Source: Paracoccaceae bacterium
GTDB taxonomy: Bacteria > Pseudomonadota > Alphaproteobacteria > Rhodobacterales > Rhodobacteraceae
Assembly (NCBI GenBank): GCA_030148225.1
Contig: JASBTX010000010.1
Span: 62,001 to 126,000 of the forward strand
Length of the DNA: 64,000 nucleotides
Direction: 5' to 3'
This document shows, piece by piece, positions 50,810 through 60,126 of the stretch. The translations under genes and the position numbers were made by a program. Each line of letters starts with the position of its first letter. Position 1 is the stretch's first letter. The notes beneath the pieces are model-generated. The model was not told where the DNA came from. It did no database searches and was given only the letters and a program-made list of their open reading frames with translations.

Positions 50810-52213
50810 TCAGGTGGTATGACCCTCTGCCACCGGCACACCCCAAAGGTCATAATCCCCCGCTTCATCCACGCGAACGGTCAGGATGTCACCGGGCTTG
50901 AGCCTTTCAAAGTCGCTGTCGATGAACAGGTTGCCGTCGATCTCGGGCGCATCCGCCATGGTGCGGCATGTCGCACATTCCGCATCCACCTCATCGACGA
51001 TCACCTGCAATTCCTGCCCGACCTTGGCCGCCAGCCGTGCCGCTGAAATCGCCTGCGCCTTTTCCATGAAACGGTGCCAGCGCTCTGCCTTGACCTCTTC
51101 GTCGACATGATCGGGCAGCGCGTTCGACCGCGCCCCGGCGACGTTTTCGTATTGAAAGCACCCGACCCGGTCCAGCTGCGCCTCGTCCAGCCAGTCCAGT
51201 AGGGTCTGAAACTCCGCCTCCGTCTCTCCGGGATAGCCGACGATGAATGTCGATCTCAACGTGATTTCCGGGCAGATTGTGCGCCAGTCACGAATGGCAT
51301 CCAGCGTCTTGGCCGCCGCCGCCGGTCGGGCCATACGCTTGAGGACATCCGGATGCGCATGCTGAAACGGGATATCAAGATAGGGCAATATCAGCCCGTC
51401 GGCCATTAGCGGGATCAGCTCGCGCACATGCGGATAGGGATAGACGTAGTGCAGCCTGATCCACGGGCCCAGCCCGCCCAGTTCGCGCGCCAGATCGGTG
51501 ATATGGGTGCGCACATCGCGACCCTGCCAGTCAAAGCTCTCGTGGCGGCGGTCGACACCATAGGCTGAACTGTCCTGTGAAATCACCAGCAGTTCCCGCA
51601 CACCCGCCTCTGCCAGCCGCTCAGCCTCTCTCAGCACCGCATGCACGGGGCGCGAGGTCAGCCGCCCGCGCATGTCGGGGATGATGCAGAACCGGCATTT
51701 GTGGTTACAGCCCTCTGAAATCTTGAGATAGGAATAATGTCGGGGCGTCAGGCTGACAGACGTCCCCGGCAACAGATCGACAAACGGATCGGGCGCGGGC
51801 GGCACCGCGGAATGCACCGCATCCAGCACCTGTTCATATTGATGCGGTCCGGTGACCGCCAGAACGCTGGGATGGGCCCCGGTGATATAGTCCGGTTCTG
51901 CCCCCAGACAGCCCGTAACGATCACCCGGCCGTTTTCCTTCAGCGCCTCGCCAATGGCCTCAAGGCTCTCGGCCTTGGCGCTGTCCAGAAATCCGCATGT
52001 ATTGACGATCACCGCCTCGGCCCCGGCATAATCGGGCGAGATCGCATACCCCTCGGCACGCAGCCGCGTCAGAATTCGCTCGCTATCCACCAGCGCTTTG
52101 GGACAACCGAGTGAGACCATGCCGATGCGCGGCTGCCCGTCACGGGCCGGGTCACCGCCAAGTCGGGCGGTTGGGGCGATATCGGGCCTCAGATCAGGGG
52201 GGTTCGACGACAT
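50810..52213 (-). CDS. rimO: Ribosomal protein S12 methylthiotransferase
   Basis: A 467-residue radical SAM methylthiotransferase. The N-terminal UPF0004 domain has three cysteines ([32 protein letters not shown]) for the auxiliary cluster. The radical SAM motif is [17 protein letters not shown]-terminal TRAM domain follows ([17 protein letters not shown]). RimO methylthiolates the conserved Asp of ribosomal protein S12. ATG 52213 was chosen; the frame extends upstream without family similarity. Confidence 0.96.
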   Translation of the reverse strand: MSSNPPDLRPDIAPTARLGGDPARDGQPRIGMVSLGCPKALVDSERILTRLRAEGYAISPDYAGAEAVIVNTCGFLDSAKAESLEAIGEALKENGRVIVTGCLGAEPDYITGAHPSVLAVTGPHQYEQVLDAVHSAVPPAPDPFVDLLPGTSVSLTPRHYSYLKISEGCNHKCRFCIIPDMRGRLTSRPVHAVLREAERLAEAGVRELLVISQDSSAYGVDRRHESFDWQGRDVRTHITDLARELGGLGPWIRLHYVYPYPHVRELIPLMADGLILPYLDIPFQHAHPDVLKRMARPAAAAKTLDAIRDWRTICPEITLRSTFIVGYPGETEAEFQTLLDWLDEAQLDRVGCFQYENVAGARSNALPDHVDEEVKAERWHRFMEKAQAISAARLAAKVGQELQVIVDEVDAECATCRTMADAPEIDGNLFIDSDFERLKPGDILTVRVDEAGDYDLWGVPVAEGHTT

Positions 52214-52324
52214 GACGCGCCCTATAGTCAAAACCGGACCCGTGCGAAAGGGCAAGGCGACGGAATGTGTCCTTGCCGCAGGCAGGTCCAGGGGCTAGTT
52301 GATACCCAACAGGAGGTAGGGGTC

Positions 52325-54385
52325 ATGCGCATTCTCTTTCGTCTCATTCTGGTACTCATAACATTGGTGCTCTTGCTGGTCGTGGCGCTGGTCTTTGTCC
52401 CGGCTGACAGGATTGCCCGGCTGGCCGAAACCCGGTTCGAGGCGGCAACCGGGCGTGCGCTCAGAATTGACGGGGATGTACGCGCCACGATTTATCCGCG
52501 CCTCGGGGTGAAAACCGGCGCGGTGACGCTGGCCAATGCCGACTGGGCCGGGGATCAGCCGATGATCCGGGCCGAGGGGCTGGTCATCGGTGTTAATGCG
52601 ATGGGTCTGATATCGGGTGATATCCGGGTCGAGGATCTGCGCGTCATCAGCCCCGAAATTCGCCTGCAAACCAATGCCGAGGGGCGCGGAAACTGGGAAT
52701 TCGAGCCCGCCCCCGCAACCGGTTCCGCCGAGAACGCGGCCAGCGCTTCCACCGAGGCTGACGCCGATGCAGGTGCAACCGCAGCGACGCAGACATCTTC
52801 GGGCATCCCGGCATTCTCGATCGACAATGCCCGGCTCAGCGATGGTCGGTTTACGTTTCTCGACGGGGTGTCGGGGGCGGAATATCAGGTGAGTGATGTC
52901 AACGGCGCGGTCAGCCTGCCCGAATTTGCGGGCACGGCAGAGGTCGATATCTCCGGACGCATGAACGGACAGGAGATCGACGCGAAGGCCAGCCTCGACG
53001 GGCTGGCGGGGTTTCTGGATGGTCAGGTCAGACCGGCAAACCTTGAGCTTCGGGTCGGCGGTACCCAGGTCACGTTCGACGGTGAGGGCGGTCTGACCCC
53101 CGCCGCCGAAGGCCGTCTCGTCGGCAATTTCAACGATCTTGCAGCGGTCTTTGCCCTGATCGGTCAGGCCCCGCCGGAACTGCCGGGTGGTATGGGCAAA
53201 CGCATCGGCGTCGACACGACATTCGTCTTTTCCAGCGAAGGCTCACTGCATCTGCGCGATGCGCGCATTACGGTGGATGACAACACACTGGTCGGTGCGG
53301 TTGATCTGTTTCTCGACGATAAACCGAAGCTTAGGGCCAGCTTTGATGCCGATCTCGTGGACCTGTCGGCGCTGGCCGGTGATACCGGCGCGGCGGCTGC
53401 AACGGGCAACACGGCAGGCACCAATACCGGCGAGGCTGGCGCAGCAACCAGTGGCTGGCCCACCGATCCGATTGATGTCAGTGCCCTTGCCGCCATCGAC
53501 GCAGAGGTCGCATTTCGCGCCAAAGGTCTGAAATATGGCGATATCAGTCTTGGCCGGATCGATACGCTGGTCCGGCTCAACCGGTCGCGCATGGTCTTTG
53601 ATCTCAATGAGGTCAGCGCCTATTCGGGCAATATCACCGGCGAATTTGTCGTCAACGGGCGTGGTGGTCTCTCGGTTGGGGGTGATCTCAATATTGCCGA
53701 TGTCGCGCTGCAACCGCTGTTGCAGGCGACGGCGGATTACGACCGGCTGATCGGCTCGGTCAACATGTCGACGAAATTTCTTGCCATCGGCAACTCGGTC
53801 GATGCGCTGATGAATTCTCTCTCGGGTTCCGGCGATTTCGCCATCGGCAAGGGCGAATTGCTGGGGCTCGATCTGGTGGGCATGCTGCGCAATCTCGATG
53901 CCTCGTACCGGGGTGAGGGTCAGAAAACCATCTTTGACGGCATCTCGGCCAGCTATACGATCGCGGACGGGGTTCTGAGCAACGATGATCTGCTCTTTGC
54001 CGCACCGCTGGCCAAGGCCGAAGGCGCGGGCAAGGTCGGCATCGGCGCACAGACGCTTGACTACAGGGTGACGCCAACCGCGCTGGGCGGCGGCGACGGC
54101 CTGACCGGGATCAGCGTTCCTGTCCTGATCACCGGCACATGGGCCAACCCGAAATTCCGCCCCGATCTCGAGGCACTTTTCGATGCCGATCTGCAAAAAC
54201 TCGAAGATGAGGTCAAACAGCAGATCAATCAGCAATCCGATCAGCTGGAACAGGACGTCAAGGAAAACATCGCCGACAATCTGGGCCTCCAGCCCGAGGA
54301 TGCCAACAACCTCGAAGAGGCCGTCAAGGACAAGATCGAGGACGAGATCAAGGATGGTCTGCTGAACCTGCTTGGCAACAACTGA
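52325..54385 (+). CDS. AsmA-family protein
   Basis: A 686-residue protein with one N-terminal transmembrane helix (ILFRLILVLITLVLLLVVAL) and a long periplasmic part. The AsmA N-terminal block is RFEAATGRALRIDGDVRATIYPRLGV, and the C-terminal AsmA repeat is SFSGSGDFAIGKGELLGLDLVGML-like (begins LNSLSGSGDFAIGKG). A low-complexity alanine/threonine stretch lies near residues 140-165, and the end (from about 610) is a highly charged, probably coiled-coil helix. AsmA-type proteins are linked to lipid movement between membranes. AGGAGG precedes ATG 52325. Confidence 0.88.
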   Translation: MRILFRLILVLITLVLLLVVALVFVPADRIARLAETRFEAATGRALRIDGDVRATIYPRLGVKTGAVTLANADWAGDQPMIRAEGLVIGVNAMGLISGDIRVEDLRVISPEIRLQTNAEGRGNWEFEPAPATGSAENAASASTEADADAGATAATQTSSGIPAFSIDNARLSDGRFTFLDGVSGAEYQVSDVNGAVSLPEFAGTAEVDISGRMNGQEIDAKASLDGLAGFLDGQVRPANLELRVGGTQVTFDGEGGLTPAAEGRLVGNFNDLAAVFALIGQAPPELPGGMGKRIGVDTTFVFSSEGSLHLRDARITVDDNTLVGAVDLFLDDKPKLRASFDADLVDLSALAGDTGAAAATGNTAGTNTGEAGAATSGWPTDPIDVSALAAIDAEVAFRAKGLKYGDISLGRIDTLVRLNRSRMVFDLNEVSAYSGNITGEFVVNGRGGLSVGGDLNIADVALQPLLQATADYDRLIGSVNMSTKFLAIGNSVDALMNSLSGSGDFAIGKGELLGLDLVGMLRNLDASYRGEGQKTIFDGISASYTIADGVLSNDDLLFAAPLAKAEGAGKVGIGAQTLDYRVTPTALGGGDGLTGISVPVLITGTWANPKFRPDLEALFDADLQKLEDEVKQQINQQSDQLEQDVKENIADNLGLQPEDANNLEEAVKDKIEDEIKDGLLNLLGNN

Positions 54386-54388
54386 TCC

Positions 54389-56842
54389 ATGCTCCCGGTT
54401 GCGGCGGCGCTGCCCGAACTGATCCGGGCGCTGGCCCGGCATGGGCGCGCTGTCCTGCAGGCCCCGCCCGGCGCGGGCAAGACCACGCATGTGCCGCTGG
54501 CGCTGATCAGCGAGGAGGGGCTGGTTCCGGGCCGGATCGTGATGCTGGAGCCGCGCCGCCTCGCCGCGCGTGCCGCCGCCGAGCGGATGGCCCGGACACT
54601 TGGCGAAGAGGTCGGCCAGACGGTGGGCTACCGGATGCGCGGGGACAGCCGCACCGGGCCGGCCACACGCATCGAGGTCGTGACCGAGGGCGTGCTGACC
54701 CGACAGATACAGCGCGATCCGGAACTGACCGGCGTGTCGATGGTCATATTTGACGAGTTTCACGAACGCTCGCTCAATGCAGATCTGGGACTGGCGCTCG
54801 CATGGGATATCCGGCAAGGCCTGCGCGATGACCTGCAACTCCTCGTCATGTCGGCCACGCTGGACGCCGAGCCGGTGGCGCGGATGCTGGATGACGCGCC
54901 GGTGATCACCAGCCGGGGCCAAAGCTTTGCGGTCGAGACCCGCTGGCTGGATCGGCCGCCTGACCGGGAACAGCGGTTCGAGGATGCGGTCAGCGACCTG
55001 ACTTTGCAGGCGCTTGGTGAATGCGATGGCTCGGCGCTGGTCTTTCTGCCGGGTGCGGGTGAAATTCACCGGGTCAAGGCCCGGCTTGGCCCGCGACTGC
55101 CCGCCGATATCCGGCTGATGACCCTTTATGGCGGCCTTGATTTCAGCGCCCAGCGCGCGGCGATCGAACCGGTTGACCGGGGCCGCAAGGTCGTGCTCGC
55201 CACCGCAATCGCCGAAACCAGCATCACCATAGACGGCGTGCGGATCGTGGTTGACGGCGGGCGCGCCCGGCGCGCGCGCTATGACCCCGGATCGGGCATG
55301 TCGCGCCTTGTGACTGAAACAGTGTCGCGGGCCGAGGCCGATCAGCGCCGCGGTCGGGCAGGGCGAACCGAACCGGGCGTTTGCTATCGCCTCTGGACCC
55401 GCGGGCAGGAAGGTGGCCACCCGCCCTTTCCCCCGGCCGAGATCGAGGCCGCCGATCTGGCGGCGCTGGCGCTTGAGCTGGCGAACTGGGGCGCGGCCGA
55501 TGACAGCTTGTCCTTCCTGACCCCGCCACCGCCGGGTGCGCTGGCCGGGGCGCGGGAACTCCTGACCCGGCTTGATGCGCTGGATGCGCATGGTCGCACC
55601 ACCGCACATGGTCGCCGTATCTCGCGCCATCCCCTGCATCCCCGGCTGGCGCATATGCTCGAACGCGCGGGCAGCGGTGCCGCGCCGCTGGCCGCGCTCC
55701 TGTCTGAACGTGACATCCTGACCGGTGCGCCGGTTGACATGACACTCAGGCTCGAAGCGCTACGCGATCCTGCCGGTTTTGCCACCCGCCGCCCACATGG
55801 CCTGAACCAACCCCTCTGCAAGACCATCCGGGCAGAGGTGCGGCGGCTCTCCCCGGGAACCGATGCTGGATCTGACCTGACACCGGGCGAAATGGCCGCG
55901 CTCGCGTTTCCTGACCGGATCGGCCTGCGGCGCAGTGGTGACGCGCCGCGCTGGGTGCTCAGCGGGGGCAGGGGCGCGCATATGAACCCCGACGATCCGA
56001 TGGCCGGTGAGCGCCTGATCGTCGCGCTCGATACCGATGGTCAGGCGCGTGAGGCGCGGATCAGGCTGGCACTGCCCCTGACCGAAACCGCGCTCAGACG
56101 ACAATATGGCGATCAGATCATCTGGCAGGATGATTGCCACTGGTCGCGCCGGACCCGCACGGTCAGCGCGCGGCAGGTTGAGCGTTTCGGCGCGCTCACC
56201 CTGTCAGAGCGGCCCTGGCGCGATGCCCCACCCGAGGCGATTGCCGCCGCCGCTGCCGAAGGTATCCGTGATCTGGGTCTGGCCTGTCTTGCACCTTCCG
56301 CCGTCGCACGGGAATTCTGCCGCCGGGTTGAATTCGCCCGCCGCTTTGCCCCGGATCTTCCCGGATTTGACAATGACAGCCTGCTCTCCGAAATCGATGA
56401 ATGGCTGGGTCCTCACCTTTCGGCCTGCCGGAATGAAAAGGATTTCCAAAATCTTGATATTCTCGGCCCGCTCAGGGCACGGCTTGACTGGGAACAGTTG
56501 ACAGAGGTGGATCGCCTGGCCCCGGCCAGCTACCTGACACCGCTGGATCGCAGGATACCCCTTCAATATCAGGGTGATGCGCCGGAAATTGAGGTACGGC
56601 TTCAGGAAATGTTCGGGCTGACGACCCACCCGATGATCGGGGCAGGGCGCATCCCCCTGCGGGTTACGCTGCTGTCACCGGCAGGCAGGCCTGTGCAAAC
56701 CACCACCGATCTGCCTAATTTCTGGCGCGAGAGCTATCTGGACGTGCGCAAGGATATGCGCGGACGCTATCCCAAACATCACTGGCCCGACGATCCGTCG
56801 ACAGCCGCACCCACCCTCAGAGCCAAGCCCCGCAGCCGCTGA
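54389..56842 (+). CDS. hrpB: ATP-dependent helicase HrpB
   Basis: An 817-residue DEAH-box-type helicase. Walker A is APPGAGKTTHVPLAL (about residues 28-42), motif II DEFHERS (about 122-128), motif III SATLDAEPV, motif V ATAIAETSITIDGV and motif VI QRRGRAGRTEPG. The C-terminal HrpB domain ends with FWRESYLDVRKDMRGRYPKHHWPDDP, a family signature. The cellular role of HrpB is poorly known. It starts three bases after the AsmA gene and ends directly against the argF stop (56843). Confidence 0.96.
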   Translation: MLPVAAALPELIRALARHGRAVLQAPPGAGKTTHVPLALISEEGLVPGRIVMLEPRRLAARAAAERMARTLGEEVGQTVGYRMRGDSRTGPATRIEVVTEGVLTRQIQRDPELTGVSMVIFDEFHERSLNADLGLALAWDIRQGLRDDLQLLVMSATLDAEPVARMLDDAPVITSRGQSFAVETRWLDRPPDREQRFEDAVSDLTLQALGECDGSALVFLPGAGEIHRVKARLGPRLPADIRLMTLYGGLDFSAQRAAIEPVDRGRKVVLATAIAETSITIDGVRIVVDGGRARRARYDPGSGMSRLVTETVSRAEADQRRGRAGRTEPGVCYRLWTRGQEGGHPPFPPAEIEAADLAALALELANWGAADDSLSFLTPPPPGALAGARELLTRLDALDAHGRTTAHGRRISRHPLHPRLAHMLERAGSGAAPLAALLSERDILTGAPVDMTLRLEALRDPAGFATRRPHGLNQPLCKTIRAEVRRLSPGTDAGSDLTPGEMAALAFPDRIGLRRSGDAPRWVLSGGRGAHMNPDDPMAGERLIVALDTDGQAREARIRLALPLTETALRRQYGDQIIWQDDCHWSRRTRTVSARQVERFGALTLSERPWRDAPPEAIAAAAAEGIRDLGLACLAPSAVAREFCRRVEFARRFAPDLPGFDNDSLLSEIDEWLGPHLSACRNEKDFQNLDILGPLRARLDWEQLTEVDRLAPASYLTPLDRRIPLQYQGDAPEIEVRLQEMFGLTTHPMIGAGRIPLRVTLLSPAGRPVQTTTDLPNFWRESYLDVRKDMRGRYPKHHWPDDPSTAAPTLRAKPRSR

Positions 56843-57766
56843 TCAAAGGCCCAGACACCAGCGCATAATCGCCTTTTGCGCATGCAACCGGTTTTCCGCC
56901 TCGTCAAAGACAACGGAATTTGGCCCGTCCATCACCTCGCTGGTGACTTCCTCTTCGCGGTGGGCCGGCAGGCAATGCATGAAAAGCGTATCATCCTTGG
57001 CGTCATCCATCAGCGCCTTGTTGACCTGATAGGGGCGCAGCTGATTGTGGCGCCGTTCGCGCGCGGATTGCGGATCATGCATCGACACCCATGCATCCGA
57101 CACGATCAGATCGGCATTCTGCACCGCGCGCGCCACATCCGGCTGAAAGGTGATCTTGGCCCCCCGGGCGCGTGCCTGATCGACAAATTCCGCCTCGGGC
57201 TCCAGCGTTTCGGGGCCTGAAAATGTCAGATCGAAACCGAATGAACCGGCGGCATGCACGAAACTGGCGCAGACATTGTTGCCATCTCCGACCCAGACCA
57301 CCTTCTTGCCCGCAATCGGACCGCGATGTTCTTCGTAGGTCATGACATCGGCCATGATCTGGCAGGGATGCGTGCGGTCGGTCAGGCCGTTGATCACGGG
57401 CACCGTGGCATGTTCAGCCAGTTCCAGCAGCGTCGATTCCTCGAATGTGCGGATCATGATCAGATCGACATAGCGCGACAGAACGCGCGCCGTGTCGGCG
57501 ATGGATTCGCCATGGCCCAGTTGCATGTCCTGCCCCGACAGCAGCATCGTCTGCCCGCCCATCTGGCGCACGCCCACGTCAAACGAGACGCGCGTGCGCG
57601 TCGACGGTTTTTCAAAAATCAGCGCCACCATCTGCCCGGCCAGCGGCTGATCGGGATCCGGCGCACCTTTGCTCAGCCCGGCCCGGGCGGTCTTCATTGC
57701 CAGCGCGCCATCGATCATCGACCGCAGATCGGCGGTTTCGGTCTTGTTGATATCCAGAAAATTCAT
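56843..57766 (-). CDS. argF: Ornithine carbamoyltransferase
   Basis: A 307-residue carbamoyltransferase. The carbamoyl phosphate loop is [12 protein letters not shown] (about residues 51-62), HPCQIMAD (about 132-139) follows, the ornithine SMG loop region is DAWVSMHD, and the conserved [11 protein letters not shown] is near residue 265. It converts ornithine and carbamoyl phosphate to citrulline in arginine biosynthesis. It lies six bases after argD, forming an argDF operon typical of Rhodobacterales. The stop codons of argF and hrpB abut. Confidence 0.97.
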   Translation of the reverse strand: MNFLDINKTETADLRSMIDGALAMKTARAGLSKGAPDPDQPLAGQMVALIFEKPSTRTRVSFDVGVRQMGGQTMLLSGQDMQLGHGESIADTARVLSRYVDLIMIRTFEESTLLELAEHATVPVINGLTDRTHPCQIMADVMTYEEHRGPIAGKKVVWVGDGNNVCASFVHAAGSFGFDLTFSGPETLEPEAEFVDQARARGAKITFQPDVARAVQNADLIVSDAWVSMHDPQSARERRHNQLRPYQVNKALMDDAKDDTLFMHCLPAHREEEVTSEVMDGPNSVVFDEAENRLHAQKAIMRWCLGL

Positions 57767-57772
57767 GCCCCG

Positions 57773-58975
57773 TTACTCCGCGTTCTGGTCCGTTGCGCCC
57801 GCGCCCGCTGACAACGCGGCAACCGCTGTCTCAAGCCGCCTCAGCGCTTCGGCAATGTCGTCTTCGGATATGTTCAGCGGTGGCAACAGCCTGACGGCGT
57901 TATCCGCCGCCCCCACCGTCAGAAGCCGCGCATCACAACCGGCCCTGACCAGGTCCAGATTGGGCACCTTGCATTTCAGGCCCAGCATCAGCCCGGTGCC
58001 GCGCACCTCTTCCAGAACGTCGGGATAGGCCGCGACCAGCCCCTCAAGCCCCTGGCGCAGCAACCCGGCCTTGCGGCTGACGTCCCCCAGAAATTCCGGC
58101 GTGTTGACGATTTCCATCACCGTGCCCGCGACGGCACAGCCCAGCGGGTTGCCGCCATAGGTCGATCCATGCGTACCCGCGACCATGCCCGATGCCGCGT
58201 TTTCGGTTGCCAGAACCGCACCGATGGGGAACCCTCCGCCGATCCCCTTGGCCACCATCATGATATCGGGGCTGATCCCGGCCCATTCATGCGCAAACAG
58301 CTTGCCGGTGCGCCCCATGCCACACTGAACCTCGTCAAGGATCAGCAACAGAGCGTGCCGGTCCGCCAGCGCCCTCAGGCCCTGCAGCGTCGCGTCGTCC
58401 ATGGGCAGGATCCCGCCCTCACCCTGAATGGGTTCGGCAATAATCGCCGCCGTCTTCTCCGAGATCAGCGCCTCGACCGCCGCCAGATCGCCAAAGGGTA
58501 CCTGGTGAAATCCCGGCAATAGCGGTCCGAACCCCTTGACCAGCTTTTCGCTGCCCGCAGCGGCAATTCCCGCGGCCGAGCGGCCGTGAAACGCACCCTG
58601 AAAGCCGATGATCTCGACCCGCTCCGGCGCATCCCGGTCAAACCAGTATTTCCGTGCCATCTTAACCGACAATTCGCAGGCCTCGGTTCCCGAATTGGTG
58701 AAAAAGACGGTATCGGCAAATGTCGCCCCGACCAGCGCGTCGGCCAAGGCCTCTTGCGCCGGGATGTGATAGAGGTTGGACATATGCCAGACCCGAGACG
58801 CCTGTTCGGTCAGTGTCTCGACAAGACGCGGATGGGCATGGCCCAGCGCGTTGACGGCAATCCCCGCGCCCAGGTCCAGATATCGCTCGCCATTTTCCTC
58901 GATCAGCCAGCTGCCTTCGCCCCGGACAAAGGTCAGCGGCGCGCGCGCATAGGTCGGGAGGATCGAAGATATCAT
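57773..58975 (-). CDS. argD: Acetylornithine aminotransferase
   Basis: A 400-residue class III PLP aminotransferase. Relevant parts are [42 protein letters not shown] with the PLP aspartate, and the lysine in [15 protein letters not shown]. Adjacent to argF, it is N2-acetylornithine 5-aminotransferase of arginine synthesis, possibly also acting as succinyldiaminopimelate aminotransferase, as in several bacteria. A TTGACA element at 59031-59026 on the minus strand suggests the operon promoter. GGAATGGCACG precedes ATG 58975. Confidence 0.96.
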   Translation of the reverse strand: MISSILPTYARAPLTFVRGEGSWLIEENGERYLDLGAGIAVNALGHAHPRLVETLTEQASRVWHMSNLYHIPAQEALADALVGATFADTVFFTNSGTEACELSVKMARKYWFDRDAPERVEIIGFQGAFHGRSAAGIAAAGSEKLVKGFGPLLPGFHQVPFGDLAAVEALISEKTAAIIAEPIQGEGGILPMDDATLQGLRALADRHALLLILDEVQCGMGRTGKLFAHEWAGISPDIMMVAKGIGGGFPIGAVLATENAASGMVAGTHGSTYGGNPLGCAVAGTVMEIVNTPEFLGDVSRKAGLLRQGLEGLVAAYPDVLEEVRGTGLMLGLKCKVPNLDLVRAGCDARLLTVGAADNAVRLLPPLNISEDDIAEALRRLETAVAALSAGAGATDQNAE

Positions 58976-59002
58976 CGTGCCATTCCTTGAATAAGAAGGG
59001 AT

Positions 59003-59031
59003 TGATTGCCCTCTGGGCGGGTCCCTGTCAA
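59003..59031 (-). promoter_or_regulatory. Predicted promoter of argDF
   Basis: On the minus strand an exact TTGACA (59031-59026) stands 17 bases before a poor -10 element CAATCA (59008-59003), about 30 bases upstream of argD. A TTGCCGG/CCGGCAA hairpin (59048-59067) lies further upstream. Confidence 0.35.
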
Positions 59032-59232
59032 TTGTTTGAGAGTGGTTTTGCCGGGTCAGACCGGCAACAACAGATCAGTCAGGTCAGATGCCGGGGCATC
59101 GACGTCGGACGGTTCGCAATGTGCAGAGCGTGATCATGCCGCCGGACCTAAGACAGGATTTGCGCCTTGTCCAGATGCATTTCCCGCGCCCTGCTCTGGT
59201 CATGGCCGGGAAAACACGGCAGACGGACAGGG

Positions 59233-60126
59233 ATGCAACAGGTCCTGCCCAATCCACGCCGCGCCATTTCGGCCATTCTGATGGCCTCGGTCCTTGTGGC
59301 CGGAACCATGCTGCTGGCCAAGCTGCTGACAACCGACGCGCTGGGCCCGCCCCTGCATCCGCTTCAGGTCAGCCATGCCCGGTTTGTCTTTGCCTTTCTG
59401 ACCATCGCAGGCTTTGTCGCCGTCACCCGGCCTGCCTTTGACGCGCCGCATCTGCGGCTGCATCTGGGGCGGACATTGCTGGGCTGGCTGGGGGTCAGCT
59501 GCATGTTCGCCAGTGTGCGCTTTATCCCGCTGGCGGATGCGACGGCGATCAGCTTTCTGAACCCGGTCTTCGGCATGGTCTATGCCGTGCTGTTCCTGCG
59601 CGAGCGTACCGGGCCCGTGCGCTGGATCGCGGCGGGCATTGCATTTCTGGGCGGGCTCATCCTCCTGCGCCCGGGAATGGGCGCGTTTCAGTTCGGCGCG
59701 CTCCTTGCGCTGGCGGCGGCCATGGCGACCGGGCTCGAGATCGTGTTCATCAAGCTTTTGTCGGGGCGCCAGCGGCCCACCCAGATCCTCCTGACCAACA
59801 ACGCGATGGGGCTTGTCATCGCATCGCTGGCGGTGATCCCGTTCTGGGCCGCGCCGACGCCCCGGCAATGGCTGGCGCTGGTGGCCATCGGCGTGGTGAT
59901 GATCGCGGCCCAATCACTCTATATTCAGGCGCTCAAATATGCCGATGCCGGGCTGGTCCTGCCGTTTTCCTATGCGACGCTGATCTTTGCCACGCTTTAT
60001 GACGCCCTGCTTTTTGCTGTGGTGCCTGACTGGATCAGCTGGCTGGGTGCCGGTGTGATCGTGACGGGTGCAGCGCTTCTGGCGTGGCGCGAGGGTCTGG
60101 CGCGTCGCTCAGCGCCAAAGCCATGA
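59233..60126 (+). CDS. EamA/DMT-family transporter
   Basis: A 297-residue inner-membrane protein with ten hydrophobic segments arranged as two EamA repeats (ATAISFLNPVFGMVYAVLFL near the end of the first; DAGLVLPFSYATLIFATLYD in the second). Members export metabolites or amino acids; the substrate is unknown. I start at ATG 59233, since the frame upstream reads charged residues unlike the family. It overlaps the kpsC-like gene by 18 bases in the opposite direction. Confidence 0.9.
   Translation: MQQVLPNPRRAISAILMASVLVAGTMLLAKLLTTDALGPPLHPLQVSHARFVFAFLTIAGFVAVTRPAFDAPHLRLHLGRTLLGWLGVSCMFASVRFIPLADATAISFLNPVFGMVYAVLFLRERTGPVRWIAAGIAFLGGLILLRPGMGAFQFGALLALAAAMATGLEIVFIKLLSGRQRPTQILLTNNAMGLVIASLAVIPFWAAPTPRQWLALVAIGVVMIAAQSLYIQALKYADAGLVLPFSYATLIFATLYDALLFAVVPDWISWLGAGVIVTGAALLAWREGLARRSAPKP

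Noticed and set aside
53243-55654. Open frame of 803 codons on the minus strand
   Set aside because: It is antisense to the AsmA-family and hrpB genes, both of which show clear family motifs. The antisense translation has no recognisable segment.
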